Origin: CTSoil-075 sp042610375
GTDB taxonomy: Bacteria > Bacillota > Negativicutes > DSM-13327
Assembly (NCBI RefSeq): GCF_042610375.1
Contig: NZ_JBGJZL010000004.1
Location: 372,001 to 436,000, forward strand
Reading direction: 5' to 3'
Length of the DNA: 64,000 nucleotides
Within the stretch, counting starts at the first letter, position 1, and every line of letters begins with the position of its first letter. The notes beneath the pieces were generated by a model. That model saw only the letters and a program-made list of their open reading frames with translations. It did no database searches and was not told the DNA's origin. This document shows, piece by piece, positions 1 to 9,849 of this stretch. Position numbers and translations under genes: made by a program.

Positions 1-1144
1 ATTCTTTAAAAATATCAAAGTCATCCATACGCTCCGGTGTAGCAGTCATGCCTAATAAAAAAGTAGGTTTAAAATAATTTAATATTTTTTGATAGGTAGC
101 CGCTCCAGCACGATGTGTTTCATCAATGACAATATAATCAAAATGATGTTCATTAAACTGGTGAAGATTATAATCAAGAGATAGGGTTTGTATAGTGCAA
201 AATAGAAAATCAGCATTCATTTCTTTTGTATTTCCAGTATAAAGGCCCATCGTTTTATTGTTTCCAAATACTCTGCGGTAGCTTTTTAGGGCTGCTTTTG
301 CTATGGTCTCTCGGTGAACAATAAACAAAAATTTTTGTGGATTTACTTTTTGTACATCAAAAGCAGATAAATAGGTCTTACCCGTACCAGTAGCAGAAAT
401 TAATAAAGCTTTATTTTTGCCTTCAAAACGCAATCTTTTTAAATTTTTTAATGCTTCGACTTGCATTTTATTAGGTTCTAATATTGCAAGAGCATCTTCG
501 AATTGGCTTTTTTTATAGGCATAACTAAGTTGTGCTGTATAGACTTTTTCATACTGCGCTATAAAAAAAGGTGTCACTGGATAGGCTTGTTGGAATTCGT
601 GATGAAACTCCTTTAGTGTGTTATTAATTAATGTTCCTTTATTCGTAGATGATACCAGGAGATTCCATTCTTTATTGATACATAAAGCATTGGCGGTAAG
701 ATTACTACTTCCAATTATGAGATCATAACCTGGGCCTTTTTTAAATAAATAACCTTTGGCGTGAAAGTTTTCTTTTGTTACTATTCGTAATTCAATATTT
801 TCAAATTTCAATAAAGCTCTGAGGGCTTCTGGCTGAGTGAAATTTTGATATTGTGAGACTAATATTTTACCTTTTATGTTTTTAGTTTGTAATTCTTTTA
901 ATAAGTTGATGAATACAGCAACACCACTTTTGGTTACAAAGGCAACGGAAAACCAAAACTCATCACAGCTTCTTAATTCTTTATCTATGGTTGTCAAAAT
1001 GGTTTTTCCATTTTTCTTATCATTTACTAGTAGTTGAGGTATATATTCTTGTTTGGAGGGATGTAAGCTGTCAACAAAGCCCGTTATCAAGCTTTGTGGT
1101 AGTTCGGCGTAAAATAAATCGGTTTTGAACCCAGCACCGTGCAA
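1..1144 (-). CDS. PLD-domain DEAD/DEAH helicase, 5' part only
   Basis: Reading leftward, a protein of at least 381 residues runs off the window edge. The TTG start at 1144-1142 is chosen because an AAGGAGGA site lies 6 bases upstream. The first ~200 residues look like a phospholipase-D-type domain (FHAKGYLF and IIGSSNLTANAL, one HxK half-motif near residue 125). A superfamily-2 helicase core follows: Walker A ATGTGKT near residue 250, DETH near 345 and TATP just before the edge. This arrangement is typical of DUF3427-type helicases, which are often found in accessory or defence regions. The C-terminal helicase domain lies outside the window, so only the family assignment is firm; the role is unknown. 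Confidence 0.85.
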   Translation of the reverse strand, partial: MHGAGFKTDLFYAELPQSLITGFVDSLHPSKQEYIPQLLVNDKKNGKTILTTIDKELRSCDEFWFSVAFVTKSGVAVFINLLKELQTKNIKGKILVSQYQNFTQPEALRALLKFENIELRIVTKENFHAKGYLFKKGPGYDLIIGSSNLTANALCINKEWNLLVSSTNKGTLINNTLKEFHHEFQQAYPVTPFFIAQYEKVYTAQLSYAYKKSQFEDALAILEPNKMQVEALKNLKRLRFEGKNKALLISATGTGKTYLSAFDVQKVNPQKFLFIVHRETIAKAALKSYRRVFGNNKTMGLYTGNTKEMNADFLFCTIQTLSLDYNLHQFNEHHFDYIVIDETHRAGAATYQKILNYFKPTFLLGMTATPERMDDFDIFKE

Positions 1145-1669
1145 AGAAAGTCCTCCTTAGTATTGGTGATTTTAGAATATATACCTTAAATTGGCTATTA
1201 TAAGAAAGATTCCTTCATAAATATCACTATTTTATCAAAGCGTGGTACTTTATCAGGTATTTTAGGAATTTTTGTCCTTAAGCGAGACTAAGGGAGTAGT
1301 TCTATTGATGTAAAAAAAGGGAACAGGTAGTATATTTCAAAAGATTAGCTGTAAGTTTTTCTGATTATGCGGAAAGGTAAATAGTAATGCCAATTTAGGT
1401 GGCTTCTAATAATTTGAATAAGATTTTACATTAACGAAGTAATTTGGACAAATTAAGTAAACAAGAAGGGATTATTTAGTTCTGGCAGAATTAGTTTAAG
1501 GAATATTAAAATAGAATAGTCTTTTTGTTGCTGTATAGAAGTGGCGTAGAATATATCATTAAAGAATGATTCAGCATGTTCAATTTGCAAAATTATCTGA
1601 AAGTTATGTTTGATGCTGTCTATTATAAAAAGCCCTTCAATCAATTAGTCGTATTAATATAATCGTGGG
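1145..1669. other. Intergenic, no gene seen
   Basis: A very A+T-rich 525-base gap between two divergent genes. A 63-codon open frame on the minus strand (1453-1644) lacks a ribosome-binding site and resembles nothing I know. No clear hairpin or RNA was seen. It presumably holds the promoters of both flanking genes. Confidence 0.5.
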
Positions 1670-4195
1670 ATGGTGAGTTGCACTATGGATTTACTAAGAT
1701 GCTTGGCGAAGAGAATAGCGAGGCTGATTATTGCGGCAGTGCTGCTGACCACGGCATGGTTTTCGTACACATATGCGGCGGAACCAGTGCCGACAAAAAA
1801 GGTGCTTATCTTGTATTCCCAGGGTCAAAACTATCCAACACAAGATTTGTTTATGCAAGGATTAGAAGAAGCAATGGTGGAGCATGCAGGCTACAAAATT
1901 GAGTATTCGTATGAATATATGGAAATGGCCAAGTATGCTACCAAGATACAATATACCGATGAGCTAGCAAAGTGGTTGAAGGAAAAATACCAGGGTAACC
2001 AGCCGGATTTGATATTGGCCCACAGCAATCCAGCGATCAAATTTTTACTGAACCACAAAAATCAGGTCTTCCCCAGTGTTCCCGCAGTATTAGCCATGGA
2101 TGCTTCCGAAGGAGGGACAGTAGGCGATTTACCTGAGAATTATTTTGCAATGGTGGGTACCTATGACATGGGAAAGGCAATTGATACCATCCTGCAGACA
2201 AGAACGAATAGTAAGAAAATCTATGTTGTGACAGGTGATTTTTTCGTCGATCGGTATGAAACTGAATTGTTCGTTGAAGCGTCAAAACCTTTCTCTAATC
2301 GGATTGAGTTTATCTATTTAAATAAGTTGCCATATGCTCAGATGCTAGAGAGTATCAGAAATATCGATAAGGATTCAGTAGTTTTTTTCATCACGTTTTT
2401 CCAAGATGTTGATGGAAAAACGTTTATACCAGCCGAAGTCATCCAGCAGGTGTGCCAGGCGGCCCGTGTTCCTGTTTATGGGGCTCTTTCGACCTATATG
2501 GGCCGCGGAACGGTAGGAGGTTATATGTCAAGCTCGAAAGAGTTGGGAAAAAAAACGGCCGAAACGGGAATTGATATTCTAGGCGGGAATCTTACTATCC
2601 ATCCTAAAGTGGAGCATTTTCAGGCAACAAATTACATCTTTGACTGGCGAGAAGTAAAGCGGTGGGGGATTGACGAAGCGAGCCTGCCAGTTAATAGCAG
2701 GATTGAATACAGGTTGGCGGGTATTTGGGAAACTCACCGATGGCAGATCATCGGTGGTATTGTGCTGATTGTATTACAGGGTATCTTCATTCTTCAGCTC
2801 CTCGTTAATCGACGCAGACGCCGGAAAGCGGAAAAGGAAATACTCCATCTTAACTCCGAGCTGTCCATCAGCTTATGCCAGCAGGAAGAACTCAATGCAA
2901 CCTTAGAAGAGGAGATCATGGAACGGCATGCGTCCCAAGAGACACTTAGCAACTTGAATTGCGAACTGACGGATATGAATGCGGCACTAGAAGAGGAAGT
3001 TATGGAGAGGCAGTTGGCGGAGCAATCTCTACTAAAAGCTAAAGAAGAGGCTGAACGGGCTACTGTTGCAAAAAGCAATTTTCTTGCTAATATGTCACAT
3101 GAGATCAGGACACCTATGAATGGAATTATTGGGATGACAGACATAACATTAATGACCGATTTGCAAGAAAAACAACGAGAATACCTGAATGTTGTAAAAT
3201 CATCAACCATGGCGCTACTACGCGTGTTAAATGACATTCTAGACTACTCAAAAATTGAAGCGGGTAAAGTTGAGTTGGAACAAGCGATGTTTGATGTCTG
3301 GGAAACAACGAGTGAGGTTGTAGAGTTATTTAATATTGCAGCCAAACAAAAGGGCTTATGTATTAAATTAAGCATTAGCAAGGAAATACCACATCGTATC
3401 ATTGGTGATTCCGTTCGATTACGTCAAGTACTTTCTAATTTAGTAGGTAACGGAGTTAAATTTACATCCCACGGCGAAATCGTGATTGGTATTGACTTTG
3501 AGAAAAGCTATAATGATAAAGTGAGATTAAAGTTTGTGGTAACAGATACTGGAATTGGAATTGCGAATGATAATCTTGATAGGTTATTTAAAAGATTCAG
3601 TCAAATCGATGATTCTTATACGAAACAATTCGGTGGAACGGGACTTGGACTTGCGATTTCCCAAAAACTAATTGAACTCATGAATGGAGAAATTGGCGTA
3701 GAAAGTAAAGAAGGGGTAGGAAGTCGTTTCTTTTTTACAGCTGAATTTGGACTTTGCAATAATATGAAAAAAAGTGAGAACAAGAGTGCTCATCGTGAAC
3801 TTGTCCAGTATGAAAATTCGCGAAATAAGACAGTGTTACTTGCTGAAGATGATGTTGTAAGTAGGAATATGGTGGAAATCATTTTAGAGAAGAATGGTTT
3901 TCAGGTTATTGCCGTAGAGAATGGTAAAGACGTGATTGCTGCCTTTGAAAAACAAAGATTTGATATGATATTAATGGATATTAACATGCCTTATTGGGAT
4001 GGTTACTCTACGACGGCTATTATCAGGGAAAAAGAGAAAAATAGAGATTTCCGCACGCCAATTTTAGCAATGACTGCATACGCATTAAAGGGTGACAAAG
4101 AAAAATGTTTAACTGCAGGTATGGATGATTATATTTCAAAACCAATTGAGCTAGAGAATCTTATTCAATTAATTAATAAATGGATAATAAAGTAG
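1670..4195 (+). CDS. Hybrid sensor histidine kinase with ABC-type substrate-binding sensor
   Basis: An 841-residue protein. A hydrophobic signal/anchor lies at ~10-36. An extracytoplasmic region at ~40-335 resembles the ABC_sub_bind sensor fold (begins KKVLILYSQGQNYPTQD). A membrane segment at ~358-378 and a coiled coil to ~460 follow. The HisKA box NMSHEIRTPMNG contains the likely phospho-acceptor H477. The HATPase has its N box (RQVLSNLVGNG) and G boxes (DTGIGI, GGTGLGL). A receiver domain ends the protein, with likely acceptor D770 in LMDINMP. The substrate could be a small ligand bound outside the membrane; the output is unknown because no HPt or DNA-binding partner is adjacent. The start could also be ATG 1685. 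Confidence 0.9.
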   Translation: MVSCTMDLLRCLAKRIARLIIAAVLLTTAWFSYTYAAEPVPTKKVLILYSQGQNYPTQDLFMQGLEEAMVEHAGYKIEYSYEYMEMAKYATKIQYTDELAKWLKEKYQGNQPDLILAHSNPAIKFLLNHKNQVFPSVPAVLAMDASEGGTVGDLPENYFAMVGTYDMGKAIDTILQTRTNSKKIYVVTGDFFVDRYETELFVEASKPFSNRIEFIYLNKLPYAQMLESIRNIDKDSVVFFITFFQDVDGKTFIPAEVIQQVCQAARVPVYGALSTYMGRGTVGGYMSSSKELGKKTAETGIDILGGNLTIHPKVEHFQATNYIFDWREVKRWGIDEASLPVNSRIEYRLAGIWETHRWQIIGGIVLIVLQGIFILQLLVNRRRRRKAEKEILHLNSELSISLCQQEELNATLEEEIMERHASQETLSNLNCELTDMNAALEEEVMERQLAEQSLLKAKEEAERATVAKSNFLANMSHEIRTPMNGIIGMTDITLMTDLQEKQREYLNVVKSSTMALLRVLNDILDYSKIEAGKVELEQAMFDVWETTSEVVELFNIAAKQKGLCIKLSISKEIPHRIIGDSVRLRQVLSNLVGNGVKFTSHGEIVIGIDFEKSYNDKVRLKFVVTDTGIGIANDNLDRLFKRFSQIDDSYTKQFGGTGLGLAISQKLIELMNGEIGVESKEGVGSRFFFTAEFGLCNNMKKSENKSAHRELVQYENSRNKTVLLAEDDVVSRNMVEIILEKNGFQVIAVENGKDVIAAFEKQRFDMILMDINMPYWDGYSTTAIIREKEKNRDFRTPILAMTAYALKGDKEKCLTAGMDDYISKPIELENLIQLINKWIIK

Positions 4196-4276
4196 ATCAG
4201 TATAGCATCATTTTGGTATTGTTCTCTTGGCATTACTGCCATTGCCTAAGCTTTTCACTTAGGAACGTGACGCACA

Positions 4277-4390
4277 ATATGTTCGCTCAGACTTCGGGGG
4301 CTGTTGACAAAAGGGTAGTCGAGAAAGATCTCGGCTACCCTTTTGTCAACAGCCCCTTCGGTTTGAGCGATTTTTCATTGGTGGTGTCAC
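4277..4390 (+). repeat. Dispersed hairpin element, copy 1 (interrupted)
   Basis: Copy of an element found seven times in this window: TTCGCTCAGACTTCGG-TTTGAGCGA stem-loop followed by a T-rich stretch and a G-run. Here the loop is split by a 58-base palindrome at 4298-4355. It lies downstream of the hybrid kinase and may also act as its terminator. Confidence 0.75.
4298..4355. mobile_element. 58-bp palindromic (MITE-like) insertion
   Basis: The insertion begins GGGCTGTTGACAAAAGGGTA and ends with its reverse complement. The two 27-base arms differ at one position (a G:U pair) around a 4-base loop. It is flanked by CTTCGG on both sides (4292-4297 and 4356-4361), a sequence present once in uninterrupted copies of the host repeat. 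That is what a 6-base target duplication would leave. The termini look like IS-type ends, but no transposase is present; whether it is a MITE or a solo end-pair is inference. Confidence 0.6.
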
Positions 4391-4557
4391 ACAGTCTTTT
4401 TCAGACCTAAACGTTTGAGCTTGCGCCAAAGAGTAGAACGACTTATGCCAAGTAGTTTTGCAGCTTCATTATATTGTCTAACATTTTTGGGTCACTTCAA
4501 GTAGCGTTGAACCGCGTTTTCAAGCATTGTTATCGTCTTTATAGCGAGATGTCCCTG
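4387..4557 (-). pseudogene. Remnant of Fis-type HTH of a sigma-54 activator
   Basis: Minus-strand translation gives MLENAVQRYLK, then a frame break, then NEAAKLLGISRSTLWRKLKR and a short tail ending at TGA (4387-4389). This is the Fis-like DNA-binding end of an NtrC-type regulator. Everything upstream (AAA+ domain) is missing, and the remaining helices sit in two frames. It is clearly non-functional. The 3' end abuts copy 1 of the dispersed hairpin element. Confidence 0.8.
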
Positions 4558-4762
4558 CAACATTCAAAAAAATAGGATCGATCCTTGCAGAATGTGAGAT
4601 TGAGCCCTCCTTTTTTGTATTCTGAAGGGCGGTTTGTCGATTGCTGATTCTTATTGCAGGTAAATGTTGTGTAGATGCTGTCAATTATTGAAAGGATTTC
4701 CAATGTATAAAGAGAATAGAGAACACTTATGTATACTATTTTTTTCGCCAGAATAAAGATAG

Positions 4763-5026
4763 AACATTGAAATCGAGGCAGATGAGGATTTACTAAACTT
4801 AAAAAATTCCTATGAACGTGACGGTCTCGCTAATCCTGCTTTTTCTTCCATTATTACGGAATTCCTGTCCCTTGCCAAAGAAAAGACTGTAGAAATGAAA
4901 CCGGGCAATTTAAATAAAGTCGTCGCTTATCTGTTTCCGCTGCTCCAAGCTGACGCATTTCATAAAGGCCATAAATTGAATATGGATATTCGTGATATAC
5001 CAGACTGTCATTTTGATGAGAAATAG
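4763..5026 (+). pseudogene. Internally deleted paralogue of the downstream sensor kinase
   Basis: An 87-codon frame ending in TAG is made of two pieces that match the intact kinase at 5077-7572. EADEDLLNLKNSYERDGLA matches its sensor domain (EADKDLLSIKKTYERYGIA). SIITEFLSLAKEKT and PLLQADAF match its HisKA/HATPase linker (SIITDFLSLAKDKK, PLLQADAF). The ~560 codons between are absent. There is no start codon or ribosome-binding site. It is a decayed tandem duplicate lying directly upstream of the surviving gene. Confidence 0.85.
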
Positions 5027-5076
5027 TATCTTGTTGTCGCGCTGCGGGCCAATGAAGGTCATTTGGAGGAAACGAT

Positions 5077-7572
5077 ATGGAAATCTTACGTGGAATTTTT
5101 AGAAAAAACATTGCAGCAGATTTATCTGCAGAGCAACAGTCAACAGGGAATAGCAGATTTGCACTGGTGCCACCTATATCTCATTGGTGGCCTATTGTTT
5201 TACTTGTGGTCTGCCTAATTAGCGGCCTCTGGTTTTTTGTTTGGTATCAGATCAATAATGAGTACACTAGGTCAATTGAAAAAGCTTCACGAGATACAAT
5301 GAATTTAACCAAAGCTTTCGAGGAATACGTACGTCGAATTGTTGTAGAAGCGGATAAAGATTTGCTCAGTATCAAAAAGACTTATGAACGATACGGGATC
5401 GCTAGTCCTCTTCTTGCGGAATATGTAGCGGATGCGGCAACCGATCCAGTACGATATCAGCAAGTTGCAGTCATCAATGAACACGGAATCGCGGTAATAT
5501 CCTTCATTGAAAAAGGCATTGGGTCGAACGTTGCGGACCGTGAATATTACCAAGTCCACAAAGATCTTGACACCCAAGAAATATATATCGGCAAGCCGAT
5601 GTTTGGCAGGAATCTCGGGGGATATACAATTCCCGTGAGTCGTCGCATCAACAAGCCGGATGGATCTTTTGGAGGCGTTGTTGTCCTAGGGCTACGAATA
5701 AAGTATTTTGGTGATTATTACAACATGATCGACCTTGGCTCGGACAGTACGATTTCACTGATTGGCAAGGATGGAATCGTTCGAGCCCGTCAGAGTAACG
5801 GCGAAGTAAGTTTCAATCAGGATATAAGAGAGAGTAACCTTTGGAAATACGCCGTATCTAGTCCCTATGGGACAATATTAGGAAATAATTACTTGGATAA
5901 GAGCGCTCGTTTAGCCAGTTACCGCGTCATGCAAGATTATCCCCTTATAGTCACGGTAGGAGTATCTACCCAAATGGCCTTAGGCAATTTTTCAGAGCGT
6001 AAGCAAGGATACATTCTTGGAGCTTTACTGACCAGCTTATTTATCTTGGTCATTTTTGGTTTGCTAGTTGACCGGGTGGCTAAGCAACGTGCAATGAATC
6101 AAAATTTGGAAGATAAAGTGCATGAATTGCAGATGGCAGGTATAAAGCTGAATGAGCAGGGAAAAGCAATAAAAAGACGCATGTCTGACTATCAAACGTT
6201 AATAGAAAACTGTCCTGACTCTATTACTCGATTTAATAGAAACTGTGAGTCTTTATATATGAATCCAGAATCAGAAAGACGCATTGAGAGGCCAATGGCT
6301 TTCTTTGTAGGTAAGAATATAAGAGACTGGGGCCTGCCGCAGAATGTCTGGCAGGAATGGGAATCGTCAATAAATTATGTTTATAATACAGGTAAAAAAC
6401 TGGACATGGAAATGGAGTATGGAGAAGATAAAACAAATACTAAATATGTTAGAATTATCTGGGTCCCAGAATTAGATGAAAAAGGTCAGGTCAAAACAGT
6501 TTTGGGAATTTCTCGCGATAATACAGAACAAAAACAAGCACAAGAACGTTTTATGCAAGCATTCAATATAAATCCTCATCTTATGATGATCATATCGCTA
6601 CAGGATGATACTTACATCGATATTAATAATTCTTTTCTAAAAGCTTTTGGACTCACACGAGAGGAAGTTGTTGGTCAGTCGGTTGATCTCATAAATATTT
6701 GGGATGACCCGAGTGAACGAAAAACAGTTGAAAAAGAGTTGCTTAATCACGGTAGCATAAGTAATTATGAAATTAAGTATCGTGATAATAATATAATGCG
6801 TTCAGGGCTACTTTCTAGTGAAGTCATCATGTTAAATAATAGGCCGTGCAATTTACATATAATAACAGACATTACTGACAAGAAACAGTTAGAATCGGAG
6901 TTGGCACGTTTTGATCGACTCAATTTGATTGGAGAAATGGCAGCTAGCATCGGACACGAGGTCCGTAATCCCATGACCACGGTGCGGGGGTATTTGCAGT
7001 GGTTTAATCAAAAAGATGCTTTCGTAGAATATCGAGAATCTTTTGCGATTATGATTGACGAATTGGACCGAGCAAATTCAATCATCACCGATTTTTTGTC
7101 GCTAGCTAAAGATAAGAAAGTTGATCTGGTCTTAACCGATCTGAATAAGATAATCCTAAATGTTTTTCCTTTATTGCAGGCCGATGCCTTTAGGCGGGGG
7201 AACAATATTGAACTAGAACTACAAGACACTCTTGAAATATTTGCGGACGAAAAAGAGATGCGACAATGTATTCTGAATCTGGTAGGAAACGGACTAGACT
7301 CCATGTCGGATGGTGGTCAGGTGACTATCAGTACCGCACGTATAGGAAACCAGGTTGTAATGACGGTGAGAGATCAAGGCCAGGGAATGACACCTGAGGT
7401 CAAAGCTAATTTGTGGACTCCATTTTTTACGACGAAGGAGCATGGCACGGGGTTAGGCTTGCCTGTATGTTTTCAAATTGCTCAGCGACATGATGCGACC
7501 ATTGAAGTGGAAACCGGTCCGGATGGGACGGAATTTCATTTTATTTTTAACCAGAAAAAAATGGATAGTTAA
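5077..7572 (+). CDS. Membrane sensor histidine kinase, dCache-PAS-PAS-HisKA-HATPase
   Basis: An 831-residue kinase. A TTGGAGGAAACG ribosome-binding site precedes the ATG. Membrane segments at ~34-56 and ~307-330 bracket a Cache-type extracellular sensor. Two PAS regions follow (~370-485 and ~490-600). The kinase core has the box GHEVRNPMTTVRGYL with likely acceptor H627, an N box (CILNLVGNGLDSMSDG) and GTGLGLPV. The H-box style is that of KinA-like sporulation kinases, which feed Spo0F/Spo0A; whether this one does so is inference. There is no receiver domain and no adjacent response regulator. Confidence 0.9.
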   Translation: MEILRGIFRKNIAADLSAEQQSTGNSRFALVPPISHWWPIVLLVVCLISGLWFFVWYQINNEYTRSIEKASRDTMNLTKAFEEYVRRIVVEADKDLLSIKKTYERYGIASPLLAEYVADAATDPVRYQQVAVINEHGIAVISFIEKGIGSNVADREYYQVHKDLDTQEIYIGKPMFGRNLGGYTIPVSRRINKPDGSFGGVVVLGLRIKYFGDYYNMIDLGSDSTISLIGKDGIVRARQSNGEVSFNQDIRESNLWKYAVSSPYGTILGNNYLDKSARLASYRVMQDYPLIVTVGVSTQMALGNFSERKQGYILGALLTSLFILVIFGLLVDRVAKQRAMNQNLEDKVHELQMAGIKLNEQGKAIKRRMSDYQTLIENCPDSITRFNRNCESLYMNPESERRIERPMAFFVGKNIRDWGLPQNVWQEWESSINYVYNTGKKLDMEMEYGEDKTNTKYVRIIWVPELDEKGQVKTVLGISRDNTEQKQAQERFMQAFNINPHLMMIISLQDDTYIDINNSFLKAFGLTREEVVGQSVDLINIWDDPSERKTVEKELLNHGSISNYEIKYRDNNIMRSGLLSSEVIMLNNRPCNLHIITDITDKKQLESELARFDRLNLIGEMAASIGHEVRNPMTTVRGYLQWFNQKDAFVEYRESFAIMIDELDRANSIITDFLSLAKDKKVDLVLTDLNKIILNVFPLLQADAFRRGNNIELELQDTLEIFADEKEMRQCILNLVGNGLDSMSDGGQVTISTARIGNQVVMTVRDQGQGMTPEVKANLWTPFFTTKEHGTGLGLPVCFQIAQRHDATIEVETGPDGTEFHFIFNQKKMDS

Positions 7573-7796
7573 ATAATCTTTTCTTTTAGTTCCATGAAAT
7601 TCTCCGTTCAATTTGACATTCAATGTATAATAGATTTATTTTATCATGCTTATGGGATTTGTAAGGGTGATGATTATGAAGAAATTCTATTGAACTAATT
7701 TTATTAAAGGTTATGAGGATTAATATTGCAAGTTATATCAAGTTTTTGATGATAGAGGATGATATAATATTTTATGTAGGCAGGGAGGGATAATAA

Positions 7797-8180
7797 TTGT
7801 CAGTAGAAACGATAGAAAATATGATTAAGTGGATTGAAGATAATATAACTGTTAACCCAACACTTGCTGAAATGTCCAATTATGTTGGGTATTCTCCATT
7901 CTATTGTTCGACTAAGTTCCATGAAAATATTGGAATTACTTTTAAACAATATATATCAAAACGTAAATTAAGTCTTGCTTCGATAGAAGTTAAAAATACG
8001 CAAATGAGGTTTTTGGATATAGCAATAAAATATGGATTTTCATCTCAAGAAGCATTTACGAGAGCTTTTGTGGATGCATATGGATGTACTCCTTATCAAT
8101 ATCGAAAACGGTTAACTACGATTCAATTATATATGAAGCCTGAGATACTCCCAGTGCCGGATGAATCTTTCACTCCCTAA
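7797..8180 (+). CDS. AraC-type stand-alone HTH protein
   Basis: A 127-residue protein made up almost only of an AraC double helix-turn-helix (~8-108; second HTH around LDIAIKYGFSSQEAFTRAF). It starts at TTG with a CAGGGAGGGA ribosome-binding site. The effector-binding domain that usually follows in this subgroup (GyrI-like) is absent, and the frame simply ends after the linker. It is 30 bases upstream of the methionine aminopeptidase gene and may be co-transcribed with it. A DNA-binding role is likely; its target is unknown. Confidence 0.8.
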   Translation: MSVETIENMIKWIEDNITVNPTLAEMSNYVGYSPFYCSTKFHENIGITFKQYISKRKLSLASIEVKNTQMRFLDIAIKYGFSSQEAFTRAFVDAYGCTPYQYRKRLTTIQLYMKPEILPVPDESFTP

Positions 8181-8210
8181 AATATACTTTAACAATGGAG
8201 GGATAGTAAG

Positions 8211-9086
8211 ATGCTCAATAAATTGGGAAGAAATGATCTGTGTTGGTGTGGTAGTCAAATAAAATATAAAAAGTGCCATGCAGAATTCGATGGTAAAATC
8301 GAATTTTATAAAATGCAAGGGCATACAGTTCCGCCTAGAAATATTATTAAAATGCCGGAACAAATAGTAGGAATACGTGAAAGCGGAAAAATAAATATTG
8401 TAGTTTTAGACTGTATTGCAAAATATATTCGAGCAGGATTGACAACAGAGGATATAAATCAGCTTGTTTATCAAAAAACAATAGAATTAGGCGGTATACC
8501 GGCACAGCTTGGATATAATGGATTTCCCAAAAGTGTATGCACTTCTGTTAACGAACAGGTGTGTCATGGAATACCCTCGGAAAATGTGGTATTACGTAAC
8601 GGGGATATTATCAATGTGGATGTTTCAACGATTTACAAGGGATACTTCTCGGATTCTTCAAGAATGTTCTCTATTGGAGATATAGGCGAAGGAAAGAAGA
8701 AACTGGTTCGTGTTGCTAAGGAATGCATCGAGTATGGGTTAAAACAAGTAAAACCTTGGGGTTTTCTTGGAGATATGGGGCAAGCAGTGCATGAGCATGC
8801 TATAAAAAATGGATATTCTGTTGTAAAAAATATTGGTGGGCATGGAATTGGTTTGGATTTTCATGAAGACCCATGGGTAAGCTTTGTTTCAAAGAAAAAA
8901 ACTGAAATGTTGATGGTGCCAGGCATGATATTTACCATAGAGCCGATGGTTAATATGGGTACAGACGAAATATTATTAGATAAACAAAATGGTTGGACTA
9001 CTTATACCAAAGACGGCAAGCCGTCGGCGCAATGGGAGATTATGGTGCTGGTAACAGATGAGGGTCATGAAGTATTGGCATATTGA
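8211..9086 (+). CDS. map: Methionine aminopeptidase, type I, with SEC-C zinc motif
   Basis: A 291-residue cytosolic metalloprotease removing the initiator methionine. The N-terminal SEC-C motif (C11, C13, C22, H23 in GRNDLCWCGSQIKYKKCH) may bind zinc and dock on the ribosome or a partner. The five metal ligands of the pita-bread fold can be placed at D137, D148, H211 (GGHGIG), E244 (FTIEPMV) and E276. The last ligand sits in QWEIMVLVT rather than the commoner FEHT-type context. A GGAGGGATAGTAAG site precedes the ATG. This may be a second map; a housekeeping copy usually lies in the ribosomal-protein cluster. Confidence 0.92.
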   Translation: MLNKLGRNDLCWCGSQIKYKKCHAEFDGKIEFYKMQGHTVPPRNIIKMPEQIVGIRESGKINIVVLDCIAKYIRAGLTTEDINQLVYQKTIELGGIPAQLGYNGFPKSVCTSVNEQVCHGIPSENVVLRNGDIINVDVSTIYKGYFSDSSRMFSIGDIGEGKKKLVRVAKECIEYGLKQVKPWGFLGDMGQAVHEHAIKNGYSVVKNIGGHGIGLDFHEDPWVSFVSKKKTEMLMVPGMIFTIEPMVNMGTDEILLDKQNGWTTYTKDGKPSAQWEIMVLVTDEGHEVLAY

Positions 9087-9195
9087 CTTGATTGTTTAGA
9101 TTGCGCCGGAACCTGTGAATAGACTGTATAATAAAATACAAGAAGTCAGATGCAGATCTTATTTACATCCGTTTTAAATAGCATAAAAACAGTAT

Positions 9196-9252
9196 AAGGG
9201 CACACAAAATTTTGAGGGAAAGATTCCTCTGTTTTTGTGGGCCCTTTTTATT
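9196..9252 (+). terminator. Rho-independent terminator after map
   Basis: The arms AAGGGC..ACAAAA and TTTTTGTGGGCCCTT enclose an inner GAGG/CCTC hairpin and are followed by T-rich sequence. It lies 110 bases after the map stop codon. Confidence 0.8.
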
Positions 9253-9573
9253 TCTAATTACATTATGCGGAATTTAGAAATTTGTAAAAGAAAGAACAGA
9301 ACTGTCGCCAGTGATAAATTTATATCGCTAATGCGATAGCCCTATTATCGGTTTCCTGAATTTGCTAGTATTTCCCTCTGAAGCGTCTTAATTCTAAGGC
9401 GTTGCTTCATATTTAACGAGTGAAGGGATGACAGGGTTTTATTTGCGGTTATACCTGTCAATCACTTGTTTGTGTTTTCATCATGGAGGGAATAAACTGA
9501 AATTAGCGTGCTGACTAAAAATGGCTTAGTCCCTATCCTCACCTATTTTAAAAAAAAGAGGGGGGTGATATCT

Positions 9574-9723
9574 GTGACAAATTATTTGGTCTATGATTGG
9601 AATGGCCAAATGAAGTGGACAGAGATTATGGGATGTTATTTTGTTGATCCACTATATGTTCAAGAATTTGTAATTTTCATGCCGAATAGTAGACTAATTC
9701 CCATTAATGGGAATTTCATTTAA
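9574..9723 (+). CDS. Small protein of unknown function (49 aa)
   Basis: A GTG start follows a strong AGAGGGGGGTGATAT site, which decides the start over the in-frame upstream codon. The product begins MTNYLVYDWNGQMKWTEIMG and is rich in aromatic residues, without a signal peptide or an obvious membrane segment. I do not recognise the family. It is followed after 126 bases by another unknown small gene in the same direction, so the two may form a unit. Confidence 0.5.
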   Translation: MTNYLVYDWNGQMKWTEIMGCYFVDPLYVQEFVIFMPNSRLIPINGNFI

Positions 9724-9849
9724 GTCTATATTGTATTTTAATCGATAAATAGGACTTATGATAATGACCGAGACTTGTATACTACGGGGAATAAGGGGAA
9801 TAAGTCAACCACGGCCAGCTCAAAAATAGTAGCCAAGGAGGAGATTAGG

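Noticed and set aside
1453..1644. 63-codon minus-strand open frame
   Set aside because: No ribosome-binding site, biased hydrophobic composition typical of A+T-rich intergenic DNA, no recognisable motif.
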